From assembly GCA_021390615.1 (NCBI GenBank), contig JAJEJU010000025.1, positions 186,001-250,000 of the forward strand: DNA of 64,000 nucleotides. The letters run 5' to 3'. The notes under the pieces were generated by a model, which searched no databases, was not told the DNA's origin, and saw nothing but the letters and a program-made list of their open reading frames with translations. Positions 54,859 through 63,696 of the stretch are shown piece by piece. Source of the DNA: Rhodanobacteraceae bacterium ZG21-1. GTDB taxonomy: Bacteria > Pseudomonadota > Gammaproteobacteria > Xanthomonadales > Rhodanobacteraceae. Each line of letters opens with the position of its first letter. Within the stretch, counting starts at the first letter, position 1. The position numbers and the translations under genes are program-made.

Positions 54859-55185
54859 CCTGCCTATGTCCCAGGCCTCACATCGGAAGTGATCTGCACG
54901 CGGATGTGCAAGAGCGAGGGGCGCATATCGATGCACGAACAGGCGATGACGCAGGACGGCGTGCAAACCGCCGCCAGCTGTGGACTACTTCGCCCGTGGC
55001 TTACTTCGTCATGCGCGCCGTGCGGCTTGCACCCTGGTCGGTGTCTGCGTCTTTGCCGGCGCCTGAGCATGCGACCAGTATGGCCCGCACCAGGATCGGT
55101 CTGCCGACCACCGTGACGGGATGACGCAAGCGGCAGCGAATATGCAATCAGGTTTATGCAAACAGGTTGGGGTGGATCCAGCAGC
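54859..55185. other. Gap between pxpC and pxpA
   Basis: I find no convincing gene in these 327 bases. A rightward 75-codon frame (54889-55116) and a leftward one have neither start signals nor protein-like composition. The gap may carry a promoter for pxpA-DUF969-DUF979; TGCAAACAGG and TATGCAATC near 55140-55170 are its only AT-richer parts. Confidence 0.35.
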
Positions 55186-55962
55186 ATGAAGAGCATCGAT
55201 CTCAATTGCGACCTTGGCGAATCCTTCGGCGCCTGGCGCATGGGCGACGACGACGCCCTGCTCGCCCTGGTCAGCTCGGCGAATATCGCCTGCGGCTTCC
55301 ATGCCGGCGACCCGGCGATCATGCAGCGCACGGTCGAGTCGGCGCTGGCGCACGGCGTGGCCATCGGCGCGCACGTGTCGCTGCCCGATCTGCAGGGCTT
55401 CGGCCGCCGCGAGATGGCGGTGAGCACGGCGGAGGCCTACTCAATGACGCTGTACCAGATCGGCGCGTTGCATGCCTTTGCGCAGGCCGCCGGCACCCGG
55501 CTCGGCCATATGAAGCCGCATGGCGCGCTGTACAACATGGCGGCGCGCGACCGCCGCCTGGCCGATGCGCTGGCCCAGGCGGTGCGCGATTTCGACCCGC
55601 GCCTGCGCCTGGTCGGGCTGGCCGGCTCGGCCTTGCTCGAGGCCGGACGCGCTGCCGGGCTCGAGGTCGTCGCTGAAGCCTTCGCCGATCGCCGCTACCG
55701 CGCCGACGGCTCGCTGCAGCCGCGCGGCGAGGCCGGCGCGGTGATCGAGGCCAACGACCAGGCTATCGCGCAGGCGATGGCGATCGCGCGCGAAGGCAGC
55801 GTGCAGGCCGTCGACGGCAGCTGCCTCACGCTGCAGGCCGACACGCTGTGTCTGCATGGCGACGGCGCGCATGCGCTGAGCTTCGCGCGCGGCCTGCGCG
55901 CCGCGCTGCAGGCGGCCGGCATCGCGATCGCCGCGCCCGGCGCCGTGGCCGACGCGGCATGA
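55186..55962 (+). CDS. pxpA: 5-oxoprolinase subunit PxpA (LamB/YcsF)
   Basis: The third 5-oxoprolinase subunit. The 258-residue protein opens MKSIDLNCDLGESFGAWRMGDD and contains SSANIACGFHAGDPAIMQRTVESAL, IGAHVSLPDLQGFGRREM, HMKPHGALYNMAARD, EAFADRRYRADGSLQPRGEAGAVI and LCLHGDGAHAL, all LamB/YcsF signatures. The stop overlaps the DUF969 start (ATGA), so subunit and putative carrier are translated together. Confidence 0.95.
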   Translation: MKSIDLNCDLGESFGAWRMGDDDALLALVSSANIACGFHAGDPAIMQRTVESALAHGVAIGAHVSLPDLQGFGRREMAVSTAEAYSMTLYQIGALHAFAQAAGTRLGHMKPHGALYNMAARDRRLADALAQAVRDFDPRLRLVGLAGSALLEAGRAAGLEVVAEAFADRRYRADGSLQPRGEAGAVIEANDQAIAQAMAIAREGSVQAVDGSCLTLQADTLCLHGDGAHALSFARGLRAALQAAGIAIAAPGAVADAA

Positions 55963-56684
55963 ATCACGCATTGCTGGTCCACTCCGCCGTCAACTACTGG
56001 CCACTGCTGGGCGTCGCGGTGATCGCGCTCGGTTTCGTGCTGCGTTTCAACCCGGTGCTGGTAGTGGTGACGGCCGGCCTGGTCAGCGGCCTGCTGGCCG
56101 GTCTGGGCATTCCAGAACTGCTGGCCCTGCTCGGCAAGAGCTTCCTCTCCAGCCGCATGCTGCTGATGTTCGTGCTGACCTTGCCGGCGATCGGCCTGCT
56201 CGAGCGCGCCGGCCTGCGCGAGCACGCGCAGCAATGGATGAGCCGCCTGCACGGGCTGACCCTGGCGCGCCTGCTGATCGGCTATCTGCTGCTGCGCCAG
56301 CTGCTCGCCATGGTCGGCCTCACCGGCGTGGCCGGCGCGGCGCAGACGGTGCGCCCGCTGCTGGCGCCGATGTGCGAGGCCGCTGCCGACAAGATCCGGC
56401 CCGGCCTGGGCGATGCCGAGCGCGAACGCCTGCGCGCCACGGCGGCGGCCACCGACAACGTAGGCCGCTTCTTCGGCGAGGATGTGTTCCTCGCGCTTGG
56501 TGCCGTGCTGCTGATCCAGGGCTTCTATGCCGGCCAGGGCATCGGACTGTCGCCGCTGTCGATCGCGCTGTGGTCGCTGCCCACGGCGGTCGCCGCCTTC
56601 GTCATCCAGTCGCTGCGCGTATGGCGGCTGCAGCGCCGGCTGCAGCAGGCCGCCGATGCCGCCACGCGCGGCGAGGCGCACTGA
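55959..56684 (+). CDS. DUF969 membrane protein, putative 5-oxoproline carrier component
   Basis: A 241-residue inner-membrane protein with about six hydrophobic helices (e.g. WPLLGVAVIALGFVLRF, VLVVVTAGLVSGLLAGL, LLMFVLTLPAIGLLERAG). It matches DUF969 (ATAAATDNVGRFFGEDVF-like conserved loop, GLTGVAGAAQTVRPLLAPM). DUF969 and DUF979 are almost always paired and often accompany pxpABC and pcp, so uptake of 5-oxoproline or a related compound is the likely role; this is inferred, not shown. Coupled to pxpA. Confidence 0.85.
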   Translation: MNHALLVHSAVNYWPLLGVAVIALGFVLRFNPVLVVVTAGLVSGLLAGLGIPELLALLGKSFLSSRMLLMFVLTLPAIGLLERAGLREHAQQWMSRLHGLTLARLLIGYLLLRQLLAMVGLTGVAGAAQTVRPLLAPMCEAAADKIRPGLGDAERERLRATAAATDNVGRFFGEDVFLALGAVLLIQGFYAGQGIGLSPLSIALWSLPTAVAAFVIQSLRVWRLQRRLQQAADAATRGEAH

Positions 56685-56686
56685 GC

Positions 56687-57679
56687 ATGCTGCGCATCCA
56701 ACTGGCTTACTGGCTGATCGCCGCGCTGCTGGGCTACTCGGGCCTGCGCAACCTGCTCGAGCGGCAATGGAGCCGCGCCGCATTCTGGCTGCTGCTGAGC
56801 ATCCTGTTCGGCGGTGGCGACTGGGTGCTGGCCGAGAACGCCGCCGGCCGACCCTTGCCGGCGCAGCTCGCCGGCGGTGCGATCGTCGCCCTGGCCCTGC
56901 TGGCGCCGCGGCTGAAACACGGCGCATCGAGCCAGGAAGGCACGCCCGAACAGCGCCAGGCCTCGGCGGCGCGACTGGGCCATCGGCTGTTCCTTCCCGC
57001 CCTGCTGATCCCGTTGATCACCTTGCTGGTGGCCTTGTCGGCGAGCCTGCTGGGCGACCGCCTGGCCATCGGCAGCCATCGCCTGTTCGCGCCCGACCAG
57101 ATGACCCAGGTGCCCCTGATCGGCCTGGCCATGGCCTGCGTCGCCGCCCTGCTGGCCGCCGCCGCGATCAGCCGCAGCCCGCTCCGCGACGGCCCCGCCG
57201 AGGGCCGCCGCCTGCTCGACACGATCGGCTGGGCGGCGCTGCTGCCGCTGCTGCTGGCGGCGCTGGGCGCGGTGTTCACGCACAGCGGCGTCGGCGACAT
57301 CATCGCCAGCCTCACCGGCACCTGGCTGCCTACCGGCAGCGCGCTGGCCTGCCTGCTCGCGTTCGCGCTGGGCATGGTCATCTTCACCGTCATCATGGGC
57401 AACGCCTTCGCCGCCTTCCCGGTGATGATGGCCGGCATCGGCATGCCGCTGCTGGTGGGGATGCATGGCGCGCAGCCGGCGATCCTTGGTTCGATGGGCA
57501 TGCTGTGCGGCTACTGCGGCACCCTGATGACGCCGATGGCGGCCGACTTCAACCTGGTGCCCGCGGTGTTGCTCGAACTGCGCAGCCCCTACGGGGTGAT
57601 CCGCGCCCAGCTGCTCAGCGCGCTGGCCATTCTCGCGGTGAACGTCGTGCTGATGTGGCTGCTGCTGTTCCGGCACTGA
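56687..57679 (+). CDS. DUF979 membrane protein, partner of DUF969
   Basis: A 330-residue inner-membrane protein with about nine hydrophobic segments. It has the DUF979 conserved stretch VIFTVIMGNAFAAFPVMMAGIGMPLLVGMHGAQPAILGSMGMLCGYCGTLMTPMAADFN (read in parts near residues 230-290) and a C-terminal helix VNVVLMWLLLF. It starts two bases after the DUF969 stop. The pair is a probable two-component permease for the pyroglutamate pathway encoded beside it. Confidence 0.85.
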   Translation: MLRIQLAYWLIAALLGYSGLRNLLERQWSRAAFWLLLSILFGGGDWVLAENAAGRPLPAQLAGGAIVALALLAPRLKHGASSQEGTPEQRQASAARLGHRLFLPALLIPLITLLVALSASLLGDRLAIGSHRLFAPDQMTQVPLIGLAMACVAALLAAAAISRSPLRDGPAEGRRLLDTIGWAALLPLLLAALGAVFTHSGVGDIIASLTGTWLPTGSALACLLAFALGMVIFTVIMGNAFAAFPVMMAGIGMPLLVGMHGAQPAILGSMGMLCGYCGTLMTPMAADFNLVPAVLLELRSPYGVIRAQLLSALAILAVNVVLMWLLLFRH

Positions 57680-57999
57680 GCGACTGTTCGCAATCTCGAA
57701 GTGCCTCGCAGCATTGTCGAGTGGCGGTGCGCGGCGCCGATCTGACTGGCCTTCAGGCCGCGCCACGCGCGGCCTGAAGGCAGCCACCCGCCGGCAATGC
57801 ATCAGGCCAAGTGTTAGCCCGCATGCCGGCGTCGTCATTCCGTGATGAACCGGCATCCACTCCTTGGTTCTTTTTCGATCTGCGCGCAAACCGTGCTCGG
57901 CGCGAACCGTCTGGACACAGCGAACAGGCACTGAGGCCCGGCGTCACGCGTCGCCGGCGGTACACTGGAGCGGCACCTCCGTCCGAGACGATCCCGACC
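57680..57999. other. Gap between DUF979 and pcp
   Basis: The 320-base gap holds the strong hairpin listed separately and then the presumed pcp promoter. No gene is supported here. The hairpin suggests that pcp is transcribed on its own. Confidence 0.4.
57749..57781 (+). terminator. 14-bp hairpin ending the pxpA-DUF969-DUF979 transcript
   Basis: GCCTTCAGGCCGCG pairs perfectly with CGCGGCCTGAAGGC around a five-base loop, 69 bases after the DUF979 stop. There is no U-tract, so it may act as a transcript end with Rho or as a 3' protective structure. Confidence 0.55.
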
Positions 58000-58659
58000 A
58001 TGGCCACAAGCAAGCTGCCCACGATCCTGCTGACCGGCTTCGATCCGTTCGGCGGCGAGTCGATCAATCCGTCCTGGGAGGCGGTGCGTCTGCTGCACGG
58101 CAAGCGCATCGGCGGGCACAGGGTGGTGGCGCAGCTGCTGCCGACCGCTTTCGAGGCCTCGCTGCGCCAGCTGAAGGCCGCGATGCGCGAAACCCGGCCG
58201 GCGATCATGCTCGGCGTAGGCCAGGCCGGCGGGCGCGCGCGGCTGTCGCTGGAGCGCGTCGCCATCAACCTGCAGGATGCGCGCATCCCGGACAACGCCG
58301 GCGCGCAGCCGGTGGACGAGCCGGTCATCGCCGGTGCACCGGCGGCTTATTTCAGCGACCTGCCGGTGAAGGCGATGCTGGCGGCCATGCAGGCCGCCGG
58401 CCTGCCCGCGGAAATCTCGTACACGGCCGGCACCTACGTCTGCAACCACATCGCCTACGCCATGCTGCATCTGGCCGCGCAGCGCCGAGGCGTGCGCGCC
58501 GGCTTCATGCACATTCCCTACCTGCCGTCGCAGGCGGTGGCGCTGCGGCATGCGCCCAGCATGGCGCTGGAAGACATGGTGCGCGGCCTCGCCGTCGCGC
58601 TGCGCGCGGCGGCCCTGACCCGCGTCGATCGCCAGATCAGCGCCGGCACGCTGAACTGA
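58000..58659 (+). CDS. pcp: Pyrrolidone-carboxylate peptidase
   Basis: A cytosolic cysteine peptidase (family C15) that removes N-terminal pyroglutamate (5-oxoproline) from peptides. The 219-residue protein has ILLTGFDPFGGESINPSWEAV, the catalytic triad Glu85 (LSLERVAINL), Cys148 (GTYVCNHIAY) and His171 (GFMHIPYLP). Its product, 5-oxoproline, is the substrate of PxpABC encoded just upstream, which explains the clustering. The ATG is preceded by no strong Shine-Dalgarno but gives the family start. Confidence 0.95.
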   Translation: MATSKLPTILLTGFDPFGGESINPSWEAVRLLHGKRIGGHRVVAQLLPTAFEASLRQLKAAMRETRPAIMLGVGQAGGRARLSLERVAINLQDARIPDNAGAQPVDEPVIAGAPAAYFSDLPVKAMLAAMQAAGLPAEISYTAGTYVCNHIAYAMLHLAAQRRGVRAGFMHIPYLPSQAVALRHAPSMALEDMVRGLAVALRAAALTRVDRQISAGTLN

Positions 58660-58706
58660 GGCCGCAACGCCTTCGCCAGCCGAGCATCCACGGCCCCATC
58701 GGCGCA

Positions 58707-58736
58707 TAAAAAAGCCCGCGGATCGCTCCGCGGGCT
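58707..58736 (-). terminator. Intrinsic terminator of the lipoprotein gene
   Basis: A perfect 10-bp stem (AGCCCGCGGA / TCCGCGGGCT, loop TCGC) is followed, in the leftward direction, by TTTTTT. It lies 29 bases past the stop of the lipoprotein gene and is a textbook intrinsic terminator. Confidence 0.92.
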
Positions 58737-58765
58737 GGTTCGCGCTGGCTAGCAGCGGCGCTTGC

Positions 58766-59260
58766 TCAATAACCGTTACCGCCGCTGCGGCCGCTGACAC
58801 CGCTGGGCGGGTTGTTGTCTTCCGTGGAATTCTTCACCGGCGCATGGTAATCCTCGAGATCGCGCGCCTTGGTCTCCACCGCGTTGATCTTCTTGAGGGT
58901 GCCATCGTCGTCGTAGTAGACGACGAAGCCGTAGTCGAGCTGCAGGCGCGCCATGTACTGCAGGTGCACCTTGCGGATCTTGGAATCGTCGCTGCGGGTC
59001 AGCAGCACGGTCTTGGGCAGCTTGCCCTGATCCTTCAGATAGGCGAAGTGGCTGCCGGTGTCGGTGGCGGACAATACCGCGCCGTCGACCAGGAACTCGC
59101 CGTTCTTGTAGGCCTGCACGGTCAGGTCGAACTTGCTCTGCAGCTGTGCCGTACTGACGGTGTCCTTGCTGCGGCCGAAGTGGCAACCGGCCAGCACCAG
59201 CAGGGAGCCGAGCAGCGCCACCGCGGCGACGCGGTTCAGCAGGGCGGAAAAACGGGACAT
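58766..59260 (-). CDS. Putative lipoprotein
   Basis: A 164-residue lipoprotein with signal VAAVALLGSLLVLAGC and lipobox LAGC. The mature part (FDLTVQAYKNGEFLVDGAVLSATDTGSHFAYLKDQGKLPKTVLL, DYGFVVYYDDDGTLKKINAV) has a small mixed alpha/beta look and ends in a Gly/Ser/Asn-rich tail (SGVSGRSGGNGY). No family is recognised. It is followed by a strong terminator, forming a single-gene unit. AGGAGA lies six bases before the ATG. Confidence 0.75.
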   Translation of the reverse strand: MSRFSALLNRVAAVALLGSLLVLAGCHFGRSKDTVSTAQLQSKFDLTVQAYKNGEFLVDGAVLSATDTGSHFAYLKDQGKLPKTVLLTRSDDSKIRKVHLQYMARLQLDYGFVVYYDDDGTLKKINAVETKARDLEDYHAPVKNSTEDNNPPSGVSGRSGGNGY

Positions 59261-59391
59261 GCGGATCTCCTGCAATGGATGCTTATACACCGGCGAAGTG
59301 TAGCGCCAAGCCGGCGGATTGGCGCTAGCGCGGCGCCACGCCGGGCTCAGAGCCCGTTCAAACAATCAAGCTGGCAAACAATAAACCTGGG

Positions 59392-59417
59392 CGCCGGCGC
59401 AACAACCTGCGCCGGCG
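59392..59417 (-). terminator. Hairpin terminator of dcd
   Basis: A perfect 10-bp GC-rich stem (CGCCGGCGCA / TGCGCCGGCG, six-base loop) begins 17 bases after the dcd stop; the following leftward sequence CCCAGGTTTATTGTTTG is T-rich. It is a probable terminator with a delayed U-tract. Confidence 0.6.
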
Positions 59418-59433
59418 ACTGGTGGAACCCGGC

Positions 59434-60000
59434 TCAGGTACGCGGCAGGGTCACGCCCTGCTGGCCCTGGTACTTGCCGCCGCGATCCTTGTAGCTGACC
59501 TCGCACTCTTCGTCCGACTCGAGGAACAGCATCTGCGCCACGCCTTCGTTGGCGTAGATGCGCGCGGGCAGCGGCGTGGTGTTGGAGAACTCCAGCGTCA
59601 CGTGGCCCTCCCACTCGGGTTCCAGCGGGGTCACGTTGACGATGATGCCGCAGCGCGCATAGGTGCTCTTGCCGAGGCAGATGGTGAGCACCTTGCGCGG
59701 GATGCGGAAGTACTCCACCGTGCGGGCCAGCGCGAACGAGTTGGGCGGGATGATGCAGACGTCCGAGACCACGTCGACGAAGCTGCCCTCGTCGAAGTGC
59801 TTGGGATCGACGATGGTCGAGTTGATGTTGGTGAACACCTTGAACTCGCTGGCGCAGCGCACGTCGTAGCCGTAGCTGGAGGTGCCGTAGGACACCAGCT
59901 TCTGGCCGTCGCGCAGCTTGACCTGGCCGGCCTCGAACGGCTCGATCATGCCGTGCTGCTCGGCCATGCGGCGGATCCACTTGTCGGACTTGATGCTCAC
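59434..60000 (-). CDS. dcd: dCTP deaminase
   Basis: Converts dCTP to dUTP for thymidylate synthesis. The 188-residue protein begins [22 protein letters not shown] and contains [88 protein letters not shown] and [18 protein letters not shown], all Dcd signatures. The catalytic Glu is in [13 protein letters not shown]. Dcd near apbC is a common arrangement in this clade. Confidence 0.97.
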   Translation of the reverse strand: MSIKSDKWIRRMAEQHGMIEPFEAGQVKLRDGQKLVSYGTSSYGYDVRCASEFKVFTNINSTIVDPKHFDEGSFVDVVSDVCIIPPNSFALARTVEYFRIPRKVLTICLGKSTYARCGIIVNVTPLEPEWEGHVTLEFSNTTPLPARIYANEGVAQMLFLESDEECEVSYKDRGGKYQGQQGVTLPRT

Positions 60001-60019
60001 GGGTTCTCCGGGGAGGTGG

Positions 60020-60676
60020 TCAGGAATCCGCGTGCCGATGTCCCTGCGGGGCGGTGGTTGGCGCGGTCAATGCGCGAAAATAGCGGAAATGGCCGCTGAT
60101 CCGCCAGTCGAACAGCACATCCTGCTCCTGCGCGCCCAGGCCGATGTTGTGGATCACCAGCGGGCGCAGGCCGTCGGCGCTGCGCCGGTCGGAGACGATG
60201 CCGATATGCGGCTGACCGTGCGGCAGCCGCCAGGACACGATGTCGCCGGGCAGGTAATCCGGCGCCGAGGTGCTGGCTGTCAGCGCCATGCCATGACGGC
60301 GGAACCAGGTTTCCAGGTTCGGCACACGCCGGTGATCGATGTTCGCGTCCGGCTCGCGCATGCCCCAGATGGCCGGATAAGCGGCGAAATGCGCGCGCAT
60401 GTCGAGATTCACCTCGCGCTGCAAGTCCACTCCCGCGCCACGCAGCGCGCGCACCACCACGTCGGCGCAGACGCCGCGGTACAAAGGCACGTCCCCGCCC
60501 GGAAAAGCCAGGCGCTGATAACTCGGGTCATACACCAGGGTGCGCCCCACCTGCGCATGGGCTGCAGCGAGCAGGTGGGCATTGTCGGCAACTGCCGTGG
60601 CCTTGACTGGCAGCGCCGAACAGGCAAGCAGACAGCAAACCAAGCACGCCAGATACCGATTTCGGCCAGACCGCAT
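60020..60676 (-). CDS. DUF1287 protein (YijF-like)
   Basis: A 218-residue exported protein: signal [20 protein letters not shown], then the DUF1287 domain with [48 protein letters not shown] (in parts), [18 protein letters not shown] and [23 protein letters not shown]. The Cys in [10 protein letters not shown] and His in GQPHIGIV resemble an NlpC/P60-like Cys-His pair, so a peptidase-type role is possible but unproven. GGAGG lies seven bases before the chosen ATG. Ends 19 bases before the dcd start on the same strand side, possibly part of one unit. Confidence 0.85.
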   Translation of the reverse strand: MRSGRNRYLACLVCCLLACSALPVKATAVADNAHLLAAAHAQVGRTLVYDPSYQRLAFPGGDVPLYRGVCADVVVRALRGAGVDLQREVNLDMRAHFAAYPAIWGMREPDANIDHRRVPNLETWFRRHGMALTASTSAPDYLPGDIVSWRLPHGQPHIGIVSDRRSADGLRPLVIHNIGLGAQEQDVLFDWRISGHFRYFRALTAPTTAPQGHRHADS

Positions 60677-60766
60677 GCGTTCGCCTCCATGGCGCGGACT
60701 GCTGTGCAGCATACGGCGGCGCCTGCCCATCCGGCGCACTGGTGATGCGCCGGCCGTCGGATGCGT

Positions 60767-61309
60767 TCAGCCGCGCGCCAGACTCGCGGTAAGCCGGTCC
60801 AGCGCGTCACGCACCTGCGCGCGCAGCGCGGGATCGCCCAGAATGGTCGCCTCGCTGCAGCCGGCGCCCGGCAAGGGCACGCTGGCCGCCGCTTCGGCGA
60901 GCATCCGCGCCGACATGGTGGACAGCACTTCGTGCAGCGCGTCCTGCGCATGGTGCGAACCGCGGCCGGAGGCGTTCCACAGCGCCACCGGCTTGTCCGG
61001 AAACTCGAGGCTGCCGACCAGCCAGTCCAGCAGATTCTTGAAGGCGCCGGGGATGCCGTGCGCGTATTCGGGGCAGGCGATCAGCAAGGCATCGCTTTCG
61101 CCCACCTGGCGGCTCAGTGCGGCCACCGCGGGCGGCAGCGGCTCGACCTCCAGGTCCGGATTGAACAGAGGCAGCCCGGACAGGCCGTCGTAGATGACCA
61201 GTTTCAGCGCAGGCGGCGCGAGCTGCGCCGCCACCTGCAGCAGGGCGCGATTGGCCGAGACCCGGCGCAGGCTGCCCGCCAGGCACAGCACCCGCCGCGG
61301 CGCGCTCAT
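60767..61309 (-). CDS. NAD(P)H-dependent FMN reductase
   Basis: A 180-residue flavodoxin-like reductase: VLCLAGSLRRVSANRALLQVAAQLAP (FMN phosphate loop), YDGLSGLPLFNPDLE, DALLIACPEYAHGIPGAFKNLLDWLVGSLEFPDKPVALWNASGRG (in parts). The PEYAHGIPG loop is typical of the SsuE/chromate-reductase group. It reduces FMN or quinones with NAD(P)H; the physiological acceptor is unclear. Its ATG overlaps the apbC stop (ATGA), so it is coupled to apbC. Confidence 0.88.
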   Translation of the reverse strand: MSAPRRVLCLAGSLRRVSANRALLQVAAQLAPPALKLVIYDGLSGLPLFNPDLEVEPLPPAVAALSRQVGESDALLIACPEYAHGIPGAFKNLLDWLVGSLEFPDKPVALWNASGRGSHHAQDALHEVLSTMSARMLAEAAASVPLPGAGCSEATILGDPALRAQVRDALDRLTASLARG

Positions 61310-62394
61310 GCGCCCGGCGTGCCCTGCACCACGATCTTGCCCAGGCCCAGCGACTTGTTGCGCGGCTGCCGCGACAGGCGCCCGGCCGCGTTGCGCGCGA
61401 TCTCGCGATAGCGCATGGCCAGCTCGGAATCCGGTATCGCCGCCACCGTCGGCGTGCCGCCGTCGGCCTGTTCGCGGATGCGGATGTCCAGCGGCAGCGA
61501 GCCCAGGTAGGCCACGCCATACTGCTCGGCCATGCGCTCGCCGCCGCCGGCGCCGAAGATGTGCTCCTCGTGACCGCAGTTCGAACAGACGTGGGTGGCC
61601 ATGTTCTCCACCACGCCGAGCACCGGCACCTCGACCTTCTCGAACATCTTGAGCGCCTTGCGCGCGTCCAGCAGGGCGATGTCCTGCGGCGTGGTGACGA
61701 TCACCGCGCCGGCCACCGGCACCTTCTGCGACAGCGTGAGCTGGATGTCGCCGGTGCCCGGCGGCAGATCCACCACCAGGTAGTCCAGCTGCTCCCAGCG
61801 CGAATCGGTGAGCAGCTGCATCATCGCCTGGGTGACCATCGGGCCGCGCCAGATCATCGGCGTCTCTTCGTCGACCAGGAAGCCGATCGACATCACCTGC
61901 AGGCCGTGCGCCTGCATCGGCACGATGGTCTTGCCGTCGGGCGAGTGCGGTTTGCCGCCGACGCCGAGCATGCGCGGCTGGCTGGGGCCGTAGATGTCCG
62001 CGTCGAGCACGCCGACCTTGGCGCCCTCGGCGGCCAGCGCCAACGCGAGGTTGGCCGAGACGGTGGACTTGCCCACGCCACCCTTGCCGGAAGCGACCAC
62101 CAGGATGTTCTTCACGTTCGGCAGCGGCGCCAGTTGCCCCTGCACCTTGTGCGCATAGACGCGGCTGCCCACCGACACGGCAGCGGACTCGATCGACGGA
62201 TCGGCCTGCAAGGCCTGCTGCACGCGCGCGGCCAGGGCATGGCTGTCCGCCAGCGGATAGCCGAGCTGCAGGTCCAGCGACACGCGCGCGCCGTCCACGC
62301 CCACCGCCCGCACCGCGTCGGCCAAGGGCGCGCCAGTGTGGGGATCGATCAGCTCGGCAAGGAGACGGCGGACCAGGGGTTCGCTCGGCGGCAT
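61306..62394 (-). CDS. apbC: Iron-sulfur cluster carrier ATPase ApbC/Mrp
   Basis: A P-loop ATPase that carries and delivers Fe-S clusters to target enzymes. The 362-residue protein has an N-terminal MIP18-like domain (1-85), the deviant Walker A ASGKGGVGKST (101-111), DADIYGPSQPRMLG, DLPPGTGDIQLTLSQ and the cluster-ligating pair in HVCSNCGHEEHIFG. C-terminal ARNAAGRLSRQ and a short tail follow. It is the first gene of an apbC-FMN reductase pair; Fe-S assembly and flavin chemistry are a plausible functional link. Confidence 0.95.
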   Translation of the reverse strand: MPPSEPLVRRLLAELIDPHTGAPLADAVRAVGVDGARVSLDLQLGYPLADSHALAARVQQALQADPSIESAAVSVGSRVYAHKVQGQLAPLPNVKNILVVASGKGGVGKSTVSANLALALAAEGAKVGVLDADIYGPSQPRMLGVGGKPHSPDGKTIVPMQAHGLQVMSIGFLVDEETPMIWRGPMVTQAMMQLLTDSRWEQLDYLVVDLPPGTGDIQLTLSQKVPVAGAVIVTTPQDIALLDARKALKMFEKVEVPVLGVVENMATHVCSNCGHEEHIFGAGGGERMAEQYGVAYLGSLPLDIRIREQADGGTPTVAAIPDSELAMRYREIARNAAGRLSRQPRNKSLGLGKIVVQGTPGA

Positions 62395-62550
62395 CGGGTC
62401 AGTCCAGGGGAAAACGGAGGGGTGCTTATTATGCCAGTCGAGGCCCGGTCGCCGGCCGGCAACGGTGAAGGCCAGGTGTTTGCGCAGTGCAGCTTGACGC
62501 TCCCGCGGTGCCTCGTCAGTCTCGCCGTACTGTTCCGTACGGGAGACATC

Positions 62551-63015
62551 ATGAAGCGTTTAATCCGCACTGCCGCCGTCGCGGGCCTGCTGCTGGGCAG
62601 CGGTGCCGCGCTGGCCGCCAACGATTCGCCGGTGGGTACCTGGAAAACCATCGACGACGAAACCGGCAAGCCGCGTTCGATCATCGAGATCACCGACCAC
62701 AACGGCGAGCTGCAGGCCGTGGTGAAAGAAGTGCTCAACGCCACGCAGGCGGAAATCGCCCGCGACGGCGTACCGCCCAAGTGCACCCAGTGCGACGGCG
62801 ACCGCAAGAACCAGCCGATCATCGGCATGACCATCATGTGGGGCGTCAAGAAAGACGGCGACGTGTGGGACGGTGGCCGCATTCTCGATCCGGCCAAGGG
62901 CTCGACCTACAAGGTCAAGCTGTCGCTCACCGACGGCGGGCAGAAACTCGATGTACACGGCTATATCGGCTTCTCCCTGCTCGGCCGCAGCCAGATCTGG
63001 GTACGCCAGGAATAA
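62551..63015 (+). CDS. DUF2147 periplasmic protein
   Basis: A 154-residue exported protein: signal LIRTAAVAGLLLGSGAALAA, then the DUF2147 pattern SPVGTWKTIDDETGKPRSIIEI, HNGELQAVVKEVL, PKCTQCDGDRKNQPIIGMTIMWGVKKDGDVWDGGRILDPAKGSTYKVKLSLTDGGQKLDVHGYIGFSLLGRSQIWVR (in parts). The CTQC pair is a common feature of the family. Function is unknown; the fold is lipocalin-like. GGGAG lies eight bases before the ATG. Divergent from apbC. Confidence 0.9.
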   Translation: MKRLIRTAAVAGLLLGSGAALAANDSPVGTWKTIDDETGKPRSIIEITDHNGELQAVVKEVLNATQAEIARDGVPPKCTQCDGDRKNQPIIGMTIMWGVKKDGDVWDGGRILDPAKGSTYKVKLSLTDGGQKLDVHGYIGFSLLGRSQIWVRQE

Positions 63016-63696
63016 GCCGGCAGGCTGGACGGGCCGGCTTGTGGCGCCACATGCGCTGCCGCCAAACCCGTCCTGCTCGCAGCCCGCGTCCAGGCGGGTG
63101 CGTGAAAACGCGCACCGCCTGGATGACGCGAAGATCGCCGGCCCGGCATGAACTCGGCGCCCGAGACGGTCGAAGCTGCGCTTGCTTCTTTCCCGCAGCG
63201 ACTGGCTTCCGACACCTGCTCTGCGCAGGACTGGCCGCAACACGCTGTCGCCCATTATCGAGACAAACGGGCCGAGGCAGCCCGCATCCACCTCGTCAGG
63301 GCGTCGATCGCCTTGGCCCCCTGGTCCTGGCACAGAGTGCCGGCCGCCATAAGGCAACTCACCGGCGAGCTCGCCGCGGATTTGCGTCATATCGACAAGT
63401 CTTAGTTGCTTCATACGCGCCCGGCCATCAGGCCTCTTCGAAGCAAGCATCCGACCATGCAATAAAATGTCGGCGAGCTGCGCTCTCTGGTCGCCGTCGG
63501 CCAGGACGATCATCGGGCCTCTGGTACGCGAGTCGCACGGAACGGCGTCCAGGCTATACAGATGCGGCCAGATGATTCCATGGCGTTGTTCGCGCCGAGG
63601 GACAGCAGCGAATACGACATTTGGCAGGACCGCAGCGCAGCAGATCAAGTCAACGGACATCTCACTGCGAACGGGAATTTCCGAGTCCATACACCG
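63016..63696. other. Intergenic stretch, no well-supported gene
   Basis: These 681 bases follow DUF2147. Possible rightward frames (85 codons at 63148-63405, 77 codons at 63467-63700) and a long leftward frame were considered, but none has a ribosome-binding site together with protein-like composition. The last ~130 bases are open in frame with the edge gene, which may start further upstream, at 63562. Confidence 0.35.

Noticed and set aside
54889-55116. 75-codon frame and a lipoprotein-like leftward frame between pxpC and pxpA
   Set aside because: No start signal; apparent lipobox occurs in a frame without a credible start or protein-like body.
63148-63405. 85-codon frame after DUF2147
   Set aside because: Starts without a ribosome-binding site and shows no recognisable features; too weak to annotate as a gene.
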